Positions 14,269 to 20,692 of a stretch of 20,692 bases of DNA are shown here, piece by piece. Numbering within the stretch: position 1 is the first letter of the stretch; the number at the start of each line of letters is the position of its first letter. The notes beneath the pieces are model-generated. The model was not told where the DNA came from. It did no database searches and was given only the letters and a program-made list of their open reading frames with translations. Position numbers and translations under genes: made by a program. Origin of the DNA: JANOQP01 sp044227705 (GTDB lineage: Bacteria > Bacteroidota > Bacteroidia > Chitinophagales > Saprospiraceae); contig JBGAWE010000065.1 of NCBI GenBank assembly GCA_044227705.1, positions 1 through 20,692 on the forward strand. The letters are read 5' to 3'.

Positions 14269-15927
14269 ATGAAACGCAGAAAGTTTCTCCAGATAAGCGG
14301 CTCGGGCGCGGCGGCCTCGTTCGTCGTCGCGGGCTTCCCGATGAAGGCCATCGCCTCCAAGCAGATGGCCGCCATGCTCGCCGGTTGCGAAGACTTGAGC
14401 GACCGCTCGCTCATTTTGATTCAAATGAAAGGCGGCAACGACGGGCTGAACACCCTCGTCCCCATCGACCAGTACGACAAGTACGCCGCCATCCGGCCGT
14501 CCATCAAGCTGAAGGACACGGCTCTTTTGAACCTCGACACGACCGTCGCGGTGCAAAAGCAACTCGGCATCCACCCAATCATGACGGAGATGAAAGCCCT
14601 CTACGACGCGGGCAAACTGGCCATCATGCAGGGCGTGGGCTACGATGAGCCGAACCAGAGCCACTTCAAATCCACCGACCTGTGGATGACCGGCGGCGAC
14701 GGGACACCGGCCAATTTCAACATCAAAACCGGCTGGGCCGGCCGCTATCTCGAGGCGACCTACCCCGACGTGCAGGGCGAGCCGATCCCCGCGATGCCCG
14801 ACCCGCTCGGCATCCAGGTCGGCGACCCGAAGCCGTCGCTCGGGTTCCACACCGAGAGCCAGCACCCGGCGGGCATCAACCTTTCAGGGCAGGACCCGGC
14901 GGGCTTTTTCACGCTCGTCTCGTCGGTCGGCGGGGCCAACCTCGCGGCCGTCCCGGCGAGCGAGTACGGCGACGAAATCCTTTTCATCCAGGACATCGAA
15001 AAGTCGACCTCGAAGTACGCCCAGCGCATCACCGACGTGTTCAACGCCGGTTCGAACTCATCGGTCAGCTACCCGGCGAACAACCCGCTGGCCGACCAGC
15101 TCAAGACCATCGCCCGGCTGATAAAAGGCGGCTCGAAGACCCGAATCTTCCTCACCCAAATCGGCGGCTTCGACACGCACAGCGGGCAGGTCGACACGGC
15201 CGACACCTCCATCGGGGAGCACGCCGACCTTTTGCAACAGCTTTCGCAGGCGATAAAAGCCTTCCAAGATGATGTCGAGGCGATGGGTTTGGGCGAGAAA
15301 ACGATGATGGTGACCTTCTCGGAGTTCGGCCGCTGCGCGGAGGAGAACGGCTCCTTCGGCACCGACCACGGGCAGGTCGCACCGATGTTCGTCGTCGGAA
15401 AAGGCGTCAACGCGGGCATCTACGGCGACTGCAACAACCTCTCCGACCTCACCGCCGACGGGCAGGTGAAGAACCGCCAGTTCGACTATCGCGCCGTCTT
15501 CACGACGGTCTTGCAGGACTTCCTCGGAGCGAGCGACTCCATCCTCGGCGCGACCTATTTCGACCCGTACAAGTCGGGGAAAATCCCGTTCGTCGGCGCG
15601 TCGGTCTTCGTCGACCCGGGCTGCTACGTCGATTCGCTCACGCCCGTCAACGAGGTTTTTGATAAAGAAAGAGCGATGAAAATCTTCCCCAACCCCGCCT
15701 ATTACCGGGCGGAGTTGAGCTACCGCTCGGCCCAGCCGTTCGACGGCCGCCTGACCGTTGCCGACCTCTCGGGCCGCACCGCGATGAGCGAGCCGATTCG
15801 CGTCGAATCAGGCGACAACAGCTTCGACCTCTACCTCGACGGCTTCTCTGCCGGGACCTACGCCGTCAGGCTGGAAAGCTCCGACCGGCGGGTGCGCGAG
15901 GTTGGGAAACTGGTCGTTGTTCGTTGA
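14269..15927 (+). CDS. DUF1501 family protein with T9SS C-terminal domain, 552 aa
   Basis: DUF1501 proteins belong to the alkaline-phosphatase/sulfatase-like superfamily but their substrate is unknown. The N-terminus MKRRKFLQISGSGAAASFVV is twin-arginine-like (RRKFLQ) with a short hydrophobic core. Family motifs include SLILIQMKGGNDGLNTLVP, GGFDTHSGQ (Asp302, His304) and FSEFGRCAEENGSFGTDHGQ (His367). From residue ~470 a T9SS sorting domain follows: MKIFPNPAYYRAEL, LTVADLSGRTAMS, FSAGTYAVRLES and GKLVVVR. It should therefore cross the outer membrane and be displayed or released. It lies 20 bases after the DUF1800 gene, in an apparent operon, and ends before a strong terminator. Assignment is firm at family level and open at functional level. 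Confidence 0.94.
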   Translation: MKRRKFLQISGSGAAASFVVAGFPMKAIASKQMAAMLAGCEDLSDRSLILIQMKGGNDGLNTLVPIDQYDKYAAIRPSIKLKDTALLNLDTTVAVQKQLGIHPIMTEMKALYDAGKLAIMQGVGYDEPNQSHFKSTDLWMTGGDGTPANFNIKTGWAGRYLEATYPDVQGEPIPAMPDPLGIQVGDPKPSLGFHTESQHPAGINLSGQDPAGFFTLVSSVGGANLAAVPASEYGDEILFIQDIEKSTSKYAQRITDVFNAGSNSSVSYPANNPLADQLKTIARLIKGGSKTRIFLTQIGGFDTHSGQVDTADTSIGEHADLLQQLSQAIKAFQDDVEAMGLGEKTMMVTFSEFGRCAEENGSFGTDHGQVAPMFVVGKGVNAGIYGDCNNLSDLTADGQVKNRQFDYRAVFTTVLQDFLGASDSILGATYFDPYKSGKIPFVGASVFVDPGCYVDSLTPVNEVFDKERAMKIFPNPAYYRAELSYRSAQPFDGRLTVADLSGRTAMSEPIRVESGDNSFDLYLDGFSAGTYAVRLESSDRRVREVGKLVVVR

Positions 15928-15949
15928 TTTTCAGCGAGTTGGGAAAATG

Positions 15950-15983
15950 AAAAAAGCCAGTCGGGATGCCCCGGCTGGCTTTT
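15950..15983 (+). terminator. Bidirectional terminator, DUF1501 gene and glucosaminidase gene
   Basis: The 14-base arms 15952-15965 and 15970-15983 pair with one wobble around loop ATGC. T residues end the plus-strand stem, and the A-run at 15950-15955 gives six T residues on the minus strand, so it can stop both convergent genes. Confidence 0.9.
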
Positions 15984-16004
15984 GCTTTAGGTCGAAACCC
16001 GAAC

Positions 16005-16671
16005 TTACCGCAGCACGAACGACGCAAACTGCGGCCGCATCTCAATCATCAAAGTCCGCTGCCGGGCGGGCGCGGGCGGCGGGGGCGGCGGGCCGACGAA
16101 GCTCGCGGCCGACGAGCCTCCGTCCACGTCAAACTGCCCCAGCCCGTTCGCCTCGATGAGGTCGATGAGCTTTTGGGCGTAGGCCTGGTCGGTCGCGTAG
16201 CCGGCTGCTTGCAGGCCCCGCGCCCAGCCGACGTAGTCGGTCGGCGACAGGTTGGCCAGCTCGTTTTGGTAGCGGGTTCTTTGCAAAAAAATAGAGTGGT
16301 CGCGGAAGCTCTCGGCGGGCGTGGCATAGGCGCGGAAGCAACTTTCAATGAGGTTGCCCTGCTTGTCGTAGTCGTCGTCGCGGGCACGGATGGTGTCACC
16401 CTGCCCTCGGGGTGGCACTTGATGCCAAGTAGTTGTTGCCCTCCCTCACAAGGCGGCTCGTCCCGAGGCCCGACTCGAGGATGGCCTGCGCGAGCGTGAT
16501 GGAGACAGGGATGTTGAACTGCGCCCGCTCGACGAGGGCCAGTTCAAGATGTTGCGAGACAAAGTCCTGCACGCGTTCCTCGAAACCGTCGCGGCCGAGG
16601 TCATTGGCCGTGAGCGACGGGCAAAAAGCGAGGATTGCCCCGAAAAGGGCCAGTTTCTGTGGTTTGAACAT
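16005..16671 (-). pseudogene. Glucosaminidase (FlgJ-like peptidoglycan hydrolase), two frameshifts
   Basis: The gene starts at ATG 16671 (MFKPQKLALFGAILAFCPSL, a signal peptide). The first part has VSITLAQAILESGLGTSRLV, the mannosyl-glycoprotein endo-beta-N-acetylglucosaminidase motif with its catalytic Glu. The frame then breaks; the rest continues in another frame as RARDDDYDKQGNLIESCFRA, TPAESFRDHSIFL and GWARGLQAAGYATDQAYAQK, ending in a Pro-rich tail at 16005. Adding one G at coding-strand runs matching 16425-16426 and 16404-16406 restores a continuous 222-residue protein reading GNNYLGIKCHPEGQGD across the junction, as expected for the family. It would cut glycan strands of peptidoglycan in the periplasm. 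Either a decayed gene or two sequencing errors; the otherwise well kept family motifs favour error. Confidence 0.85.
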
Positions 16672-16999
16672 CGGTGGTGAACACGTTTTTCACCAACTGC
16701 TTCCGCGTAATCGGGAGGATGGAGGGCCACAAAATGAAAGAAAGGAAAAGAAAAGAAGGACGCAGTGGGCTTGGTTAAAAAGATGGGCGACGCCGCCCGT
16801 ATGTTTTTCAAGAAATCCTGCTGCAAAGGCTGGGGCCTCTCTGCGTGTTCGGGGGGTGGTGTATCCGGTGTTGTTTGGTGGGGGCAAATATTGAGCGCCG
16901 CCCCTTTTCGGGCAAGCCGTTGTTGCCGGGCGGGCGGGTTAAATGCCGCGGTATTTTTGTTATGGGAAAAATCGAGCGACGCAACTCGCTGGCCGTCAA
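16672..16999. other. Gene-free region upstream of the glucosaminidase gene
   Basis: No credible gene is present; several overlapping small open frames on both strands have odd composition and no family features. A purine-rich run occupies about 16736-16760 (pyrimidine-rich on the minus strand). The minus strand has a 7-of-8 match to the -7 element, TCATTTTG at 16730-16737, which could serve the glucosaminidase gene. A weak stem AGCGA/TCGCT at 16975-16990, followed on the minus strand by ATTTTT, could be a terminator for the gene ending at 17000. Confidence 0.4.
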
Positions 17000-18031
17000 T
17001 CATTTAGCCCCGAGGTCGAACCGACACAGCACAGGGTCGTGGTCGCCCAGGTGGGGGCTGAAGCTGCGATAGTTGACCGTCTCCAGTTTCTCGGATGCGA
17101 GCACGTAGTCGATGCGCAGCAGCGGGATGCTTCCCCGAAAGGTCGTGCCGAGGCCGAGGCCGTGCTCGCGGAAGGGGTCCTCAAGACGCTGTGAAAGGAG
17201 GTGGTAGGTGAAGCTGGCGGGCGTGTCGTTGAGGTCGCCGCAGAGGATGGCCGGGTGCGGGCTTCGCTCCACCATGTCTGCCACGAGGCGGGCCTGCCGG
17301 GCGCGCTTCTGCGTCCCTCGTTTCACCCGGGCGAGGATGCCCGCGATGCCCGTCCAGGTCTTCTTTTCAGCCAAATCGGGGTCCTCGACGATACGGTCGG
17401 CGGCGGCGCTGACGCTGTTCGATTGCAGGTGGGCGCAAAAAACGCGCACCAAGTGGCCGTCGGGCAGGCGCACGTCGGCCCAGAGGGCGCTGTTGCCGGT
17501 CTTTTCAAAAGGGATGTCGCCCGATGCCTCGATGGGCAGGCGCGAGAAAATGGCCGTCTCCTTTCCGGCGATGTAGGCGAAATAGCCCAGCCCCGTCTCC
17601 CGCGCGATGGCCGGGATGAAATCGCCGCCCATCTCCTGCGCGCAGAGGACATCGGGCAGGGCCTTCTCGTTCAAAAATTTGAAAAAGGCTGTCTGGTGGG
17701 CGTGGATGTCGTCGGGCCGCTCCGTGTAAGACCACAGTCCGCCGATGTTCCAGGTGACGACGTTGAGCGGCTGCGCGGCCGTCGAGCAGGGCCAAAAGTG
17801 CCAGCCGAAAAAAGCCGTCAGGTGCTCCCAGCTCATCATCAGGCAGGCGAGCGGCATCAAGACCAGCCATTTCCTGCGGAAAATCCAGCAAAAACCGAAC
17901 AGCCCGAGCATCAGCCAGGGCATCGCCGCGCCGAGGATGGAAAAATAGCCGACCCGCGCCGGGTCGATTTGAGAGCCGAGCAGCGCGAAAAGCACGAGGC
18001 TGCACCAGCCGTAGAGAAGCCATTTCAACAT
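17000..18031 (-). CDS. Membrane-anchored endonuclease/exonuclease/phosphatase family protein, 343 aa
   Basis: Three hydrophobic helices occupy the first ~78 residues (MLKWLLYGWCSLVLFALLGS, ILGAAMPWLMLGLFGFCWIF, LVLMPLACLMM). From residue ~88 the EEP (DNase I-like) domain follows: LNVVTWNIGG (Asn95), LCAQEMGG (Glu133), CAHLQSNSVS (His201), GDLNDTPAS (Asp266, Asn268), RIDYVLAS (Asp308) and LGDHDPVLC (Asp330, His331). All metal and catalytic positions typical of the family are present, so it is probably an active Mg2+-dependent phosphodiesterase or phosphatase. The domain probably faces the periplasm; its substrate may be a nucleic acid or a phospholipid headgroup and is not decided by sequence. 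ATG 18031 is preferred over a TTG at 18055. It is the last gene of the minus-strand series, 26 bases after its neighbour. Confidence 0.9.
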   Translation of the reverse strand: MLKWLLYGWCSLVLFALLGSQIDPARVGYFSILGAAMPWLMLGLFGFCWIFRRKWLVLMPLACLMMSWEHLTAFFGWHFWPCSTAAQPLNVVTWNIGGLWSYTERPDDIHAHQTAFFKFLNEKALPDVLCAQEMGGDFIPAIARETGLGYFAYIAGKETAIFSRLPIEASGDIPFEKTGNSALWADVRLPDGHLVRVFCAHLQSNSVSAAADRIVEDPDLAEKKTWTGIAGILARVKRGTQKRARQARLVADMVERSPHPAILCGDLNDTPASFTYHLLSQRLEDPFREHGLGLGTTFRGSIPLLRIDYVLASEKLETVNYRSFSPHLGDHDPVLCRFDLGAK

Positions 18032-18057
18032 GGATGGGTGGTTTGGGGCGGCCAAAA

Positions 18058-18474
18058 TCAGCGAATCATCACCCCGCGCCGCCCGTCGAGGAAGGGTATC
18101 TCGGTGAAGTTCATCTCGTCGATGGCGCCCTGCACGAAGACGTACTTCTTGTCGAAAAGGTAGTCGTCGAGCGAGAAGCTGACCCAGTATTCGTTGGCCA
18201 GCTCGAACAGGCTCGGCGGTATCGGCTCGATGAGCATCGACCGGCGCGGCCCGATCTCCTCCCAGAAATAGCGCAGCACAGAGGTCTCGCGACGCTCGCC
18301 GTCCAGCTCGCCGTAGCCGCTCGAGGCGACGATGACCGAGCGCAACTCCTTATCGTATAGGTTGACGATGAAGACCTCCCAAAGCTCCCCGGGGTCGGCC
18401 CCGGAGCGGCCGGCGGGCGGCACGATGGCGATGGCCAGTTCCTCGACTTTGATGACGGGGATGTCCTTTTTCAT
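18058..18474 (-). CDS. Conserved hypothetical protein of Bacteroidota, 138 aa
   Basis: The protein is acidic and soluble with no signal peptide. Segments such as LWEVFIVNLYDKELRSVIVA, SSGYGELDGERRETSVLRYF, ANEYWVSFSLDDYLFDKKYV and EIPFLDGRRGVMIR are familiar from a small uncharacterised protein widespread in Bacteroidota, sometimes mislabelled as a phenylalanyl-tRNA synthetase subunit in annotations; this is from memory. No catalytic motif is visible. The ATG at 18474 sits in the context TTTTT-ATG-AAAAA, like the starts at 3139, 3960 and 4794. It lies 18 bases after the lipB stop and 26 before the EEP gene, so it is probably co-transcribed with them. Confidence 0.85.
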   Translation of the reverse strand: MKKDIPVIKVEELAIAIVPPAGRSGADPGELWEVFIVNLYDKELRSVIVASSGYGELDGERRETSVLRYFWEEIGPRRSMLIEPIPPSLFELANEYWVSFSLDDYLFDKKYVFVQGAIDEMNFTEIPFLDGRRGVMIR

Positions 18475-18492
18475 AAAAATTGGTCGGGCGGT

Positions 18493-19203
18493 TCAGGCGA
18501 GTTCGCAGTTGAAGACGGCGCAAAAATGGCTCTTTGCCCGCGCTTTGACCTCCTCCATCGCCACTTCCGTGCCGAGTTCCGCCACAAGCGAGGTGACGGT
18601 CTTGTCCGGCTGCGCGATGCCGCAGGGGATGATGTGGTCGAAAAAAGAAAGGTCGGTCGACACGTTGAACGCCCAGCCGTGCAGCGTCACCCAGCGGCTC
18701 AAGTGGACGCCGATGGCGCAGATTTTCCGCTTCTGCGGCCGCCCGCGCCCCTCGATCCAGACGCCCGTCAGCCCCTCGATTCGGCCCGCCTCGATGCCGT
18801 AGTCGGCGCAGACGCGGATGAAAACCTCCTCGATGGAGCGGACGTAACGGTGCACGTCGGTGAAAAACCGGTCGAGGTCGAGGATGGGGTAGCCGACCAA
18901 TTGGCCCGGCCCGTGGAAGGTGATGTCGCCGCCCCTGTTGATGGGGAAGAACTGGATGCCGCGCCCGGCCAGCTCCTCGTCGGAGGCGAGCAGGTTGGCC
19001 GCGTCGCCCGACCGGCCGAGCGTGAAGACGGGCGGGTGCTCAACGAAGAGGAGGTGGTGCGGCGCGGTCTCCGTCGGCTCCTCGGGCGGGAGGTCGCGGT
19101 TGCGCAGCTTCGCGTCGATGCAGGCCTGCAGGAGGCGGTGCTGCAGGTCCCATGTCTGCTGGTAGTCGGCGCGGCCGAGGTCGATGAATTTGACTTTTTC
19201 CAT
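18493..19203 (-). CDS. lipB: Lipoyl(octanoyl) transferase
   Basis: LipB moves octanoate from acyl carrier protein to the lipoyl domains of 2-oxoacid dehydrogenases and the glycine cleavage H protein, the first step of endogenous lipoate assembly before LipA. The 236-residue protein carries RGGDITFHGPGQLVGYPI, KICAIGVHLSRWVTLHGWAF and HIIPCGI. Catalytic Lys160 and Cys194 are 34 residues apart, the same spacing as Lys135 and Cys169 in E. coli. ATG 19203 (MEKVKFIDLG) is preferred over a TTG five codons upstream. It starts 11 bases after the pseudouridine synthase stop and is followed 18 bases later by the next gene, a tight arrangement that suggests one operon. lipA is not in the window. Confidence 0.96.
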   Translation of the reverse strand: MEKVKFIDLGRADYQQTWDLQHRLLQACIDAKLRNRDLPPEEPTETAPHHLLFVEHPPVFTLGRSGDAANLLASDEELAGRGIQFFPINRGGDITFHGPGQLVGYPILDLDRFFTDVHRYVRSIEEVFIRVCADYGIEAGRIEGLTGVWIEGRGRPQKRKICAIGVHLSRWVTLHGWAFNVSTDLSFFDHIIPCGIAQPDKTVTSLVAELGTEVAMEEVKARAKSHFCAVFNCELA

Positions 19204-19214
19204 GTTGGATGCCG

Positions 19215-19925
19215 TCAAACAAGGAGTTCGAGAAGGCGGTTCACGTCGATTTTTTTCCAGAAGGGGTTGTCAGGAAAAAAGCCCGCCCGGATGGTCAGCG
19301 GCACGCGGCGGACGGGGTGCTCGAAGGCCATCGAAAAGCTGTGCAGGGCGATGCTCGCGTCGTCGAGCGGGCGAGGCGCGCCGTACTTCACGTCGCCCGC
19401 AATCGGGCAGCCGATGCTCGACAACTGAACCCGGATTTGGTGCGAACGGCCGGTCAACGGGTTGATTTTCAACAGATTGTGGCCCGAAAGCTCGCCCAGC
19501 CAGGTGTAGTCGAGCGTCGATTCCTTCGCCTCCGGCGGTGCCTTGAGGCGCGACGGCCAGGCGCGGACGGTGTTGCTGTCCCTTTCTTTTTCCAAAAAAT
19601 GGACGAGGTGGCCGGCGGTGTTCGGCGGTCTTTTCAGGGTCAATGCGAGGTAGGTTTTGTCAACTTTTTTCAACCTGAAAAGCTCGTTCACCCGGCCGAG
19701 TGCCTTGTCCGTCCGGGCGAACAGGACGGCCCCGCTCACCGGCCGGTCGAGGCGGTGGGCGGGGTGGAGGAAGACCTTGCCGGGCTTCTCGTATTTCACT
19801 TTCAGATAATCGCGGCCCCAGTCGGTGAGGGTCGCGTCGCCCGTCGCGTCGGGCTGCACGAGGAGACCGGGAGGCTTCCAGAGCGCGAGGAGGTGGTTGT
19901 CTTCAAAAAGGACGGACGGCTGCAC
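19215..19925 (-). CDS. RluA-family RNA pseudouridine synthase, 236 aa
   Basis: The enzyme isomerises uridine to pseudouridine in rRNA or tRNA. The catalytic motif HPAHRLDRPVSGAVLFA contains Asp60 in RLDRP, and the later motif INPLTGRSHQIRVQLSSIGC with GDVKYGA completes the RluA signature. No S4 domain is present, so this is the short form (about 230 residues), as in RluC/TruC-like single-domain members; the target base cannot be told. The GTG at 19925 (VQPSVLFEDNHLLALWKPPG) is chosen because the conserved domain begins there, it lies only 2 bases after the flippase stop, and there is no closer ATG; the ATG-like frame up to 20048 overlaps the flippase gene and is low complexity. lipB follows after 11 bases. 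Confidence 0.92.
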   Translation of the reverse strand: MQPSVLFEDNHLLALWKPPGLLVQPDATGDATLTDWGRDYLKVKYEKPGKVFLHPAHRLDRPVSGAVLFARTDKALGRVNELFRLKKVDKTYLALTLKRPPNTAGHLVHFLEKERDSNTVRAWPSRLKAPPEAKESTLDYTWLGELSGHNLLKINPLTGRSHQIRVQLSSIGCPIAGDVKYGAPRPLDDASIALHSFSMAFEHPVRRVPLTIRAGFFPDNPFWKKIDVNRLLELLV

Positions 19926-19927
19926 GG

Positions 19928-20692
19928 CTATTTTTTTGGCTGTTTTTTGAAAAAAGGCAGCCCGGCCGGAGCGTTTTTTTTCACCAAAAAGAAGCCGAGC
20001 GCGGCAAAAATGGCCGATTTGACCGCAAACCGGGCAGCCAGCGGCCAACCCATTTTTTCAACAGCAAAACAGAGCAGCACCGCCGGAACCGCCGCTGCGA
20101 CCATCCCCGCCGCCGTCCGCCCGAGCCGCGCGTAGCCCACCGCGCCGAACCGCCGGATGGCCCAGTGCCACAGCCAGCCGATGGCGAGGATGCCGGTCAG
20201 TTGCGCCCACGCCGCGCCGGTCGCGGTGGGCCGGAACAGCATCCATGCCGCCGTCCAGCCGAGGGTGAAGACGGCCCAGAAGCCGTTCCACCAAAGGTTC
20301 GGTTCCGGGCGGCCGCGAGCCAGCAGCAGCGACGCGCCCGGCGATCCGAGCGACCTGACCAGCCCAACGCCCGCCAAAATCGAGAGGGCGGGCGCGGCGG
20401 CTAGCCATTTTTCACCGAAGAAGATTTCAATCAACTCGCTGGAAATCAACGAGATGGCAAGAAAGATGGGCAGGCTGATGGACAGCGTCAGCGTCATCAC
20501 CCGCGTGTAGCCAGCCGAGAGGCGACCGGCGTCGGTGTGCTGGATTTTTGAAAAAACAGGCGCGGCGACCTTCGATACAATAGGGAAAACCCGCGTGATG
20601 GGCGCCTGCACGACGCTCCACGCGAGGCTGTAAAGTCCCAGTTCGCCCATGCCGAGCCACCTGCCGAGCACGAAGCGGTCGATGTTGAGCTG
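19928..20692 (-). CDS. Oligosaccharide flippase, MOP superfamily (5' partial)
   Basis: The frame is open to the window's right edge, so the N-terminal part is missing; the last 254 residues are visible. The segment NIDRFVLGRWLGMGELGLYS followed by AAPVFSKIQ matches WzxC/polysaccharide-synthesis-type transporters of the MOP superfamily, which flip lipid-linked sugar repeats across the inner membrane for capsule, O-antigen or exopolysaccharide. Further on are about six hydrophobic helices, including LTLSISLPIFLAISLISSEL, ALSILAGVGLVRSLG and MVAAAVPAVLLCFAV. The C-terminus is very basic and AT-rich in DNA (FFKKQPKK). It ends 2 bases before the GTG of the RluA-family gene, so translation may be coupled. 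No sugar-transferase genes are visible nearby, so the polymer is unknown. Confidence 0.88.
   Translation of the reverse strand, partial: QLNIDRFVLGRWLGMGELGLYSLAWSVVQAPITRVFPIVSKVAAPVFSKIQHTDAGRLSAGYTRVMTLTLSISLPIFLAISLISSELIEIFFGEKWLAAAPALSILAGVGLVRSLGSPGASLLLARGRPEPNLWWNGFWAVFTLGWTAAWMLFRPTATGAAWAQLTGILAIGWLWHWAIRRFGAVGYARLGRTAAGMVAAAVPAVLLCFAVEKMGWPLAARFAVKSAIFAALGFFLVKKNAPAGLPFFKKQPKK

Noticed and set aside
16765..17007. Small plus-strand open frame (80 codons, GTG start)
   Set aside because: Cys/Trp/Gly-rich without family features, and it overlaps the end of the EEP gene on the other strand.
1..20692. tRNA, rRNA, CRISPR array or complete insertion sequence
   Set aside because: No cloverleaf-like segments, regularly spaced repeats, transposase motifs or terminal inverted repeats were recognised by reading; a covariance-model and IS search would be needed to exclude them fully.

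Overview
The window looks like chromosomal DNA from a GC-rich member of the Bacteroidota. The evidence is two proteins ending in type IX secretion (T9SS, Por) C-terminal domains, a neighbouring DUF1800/DUF1501 gene pair, perfect matches to the Bacteroidota -7 promoter element TAnnTTTG at two places, and the absence of clear Shine-Dalgarno sequences before most starts. Genus cannot be named from this sequence alone; a Saprospiria- or Chitinophagia-like lineage would fit, but that is a guess.

Layout. Bases 1-6043 (+) hold a 5'-truncated T9SS surface protein with propeller, PKD-like and dockerin-like parts, an unrecognised cytosolic-looking protein, and four exported proteins: a YD-repeat-like lipoprotein, two outer-membrane beta-barrel candidates and a small two-helix membrane protein. 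Three of the four exported genes share an identical T-rich start-codon context. A strong terminator closes this block at 6064-6105. Bases 6331-9270 (+) are the conserved pair rpsO and pnp, each followed by its own strong terminator. They are separated by a 357-base spacer with two degenerate hairpin repeats and a hairpin directly before the pnp start. PNPase carries a Gly/Arg-rich tail.

Bases 9513-10726 (-) encode a TIR domain fused to a formylglycine-generating-enzyme-like (SUMF1/EgtB/PvdO) domain, broken by one frameshift. A divergent rhomboid protease (10912-11835, +) faces a convergent exported Lys/Ala/His-rich protein (11911-12426, -) across a shared terminator. Bases 12617-15927 (+) are the DUF1800-DUF1501 pair; the DUF1501 protein has a twin-arginine-like N-terminus and a T9SS tail. 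Convergent to it is a glucosaminidase gene (16005-16671, -) with two single-base frameshifts. The right end, 17000-20692 (-), is a tight gene series read right to left: polysaccharide flippase (truncated by the window edge), RluA-family pseudouridine synthase, lipB, a conserved hypothetical protein, and a membrane-anchored endonuclease/exonuclease/phosphatase-family protein.

No tRNA, rRNA, CRISPR array or complete insertion sequence was seen. I did not find an obviously new multi-gene system. The observations most worth a second look are the possible RNA control structures ahead of rpsO, pnp and the rhomboid gene, the repeated T6-ATG-A5 start context, the TIR-FGE fusion, and the fact that all three frameshifts can be explained as loss of one G from a short G run, which raises the question of sequencing error versus true decay.
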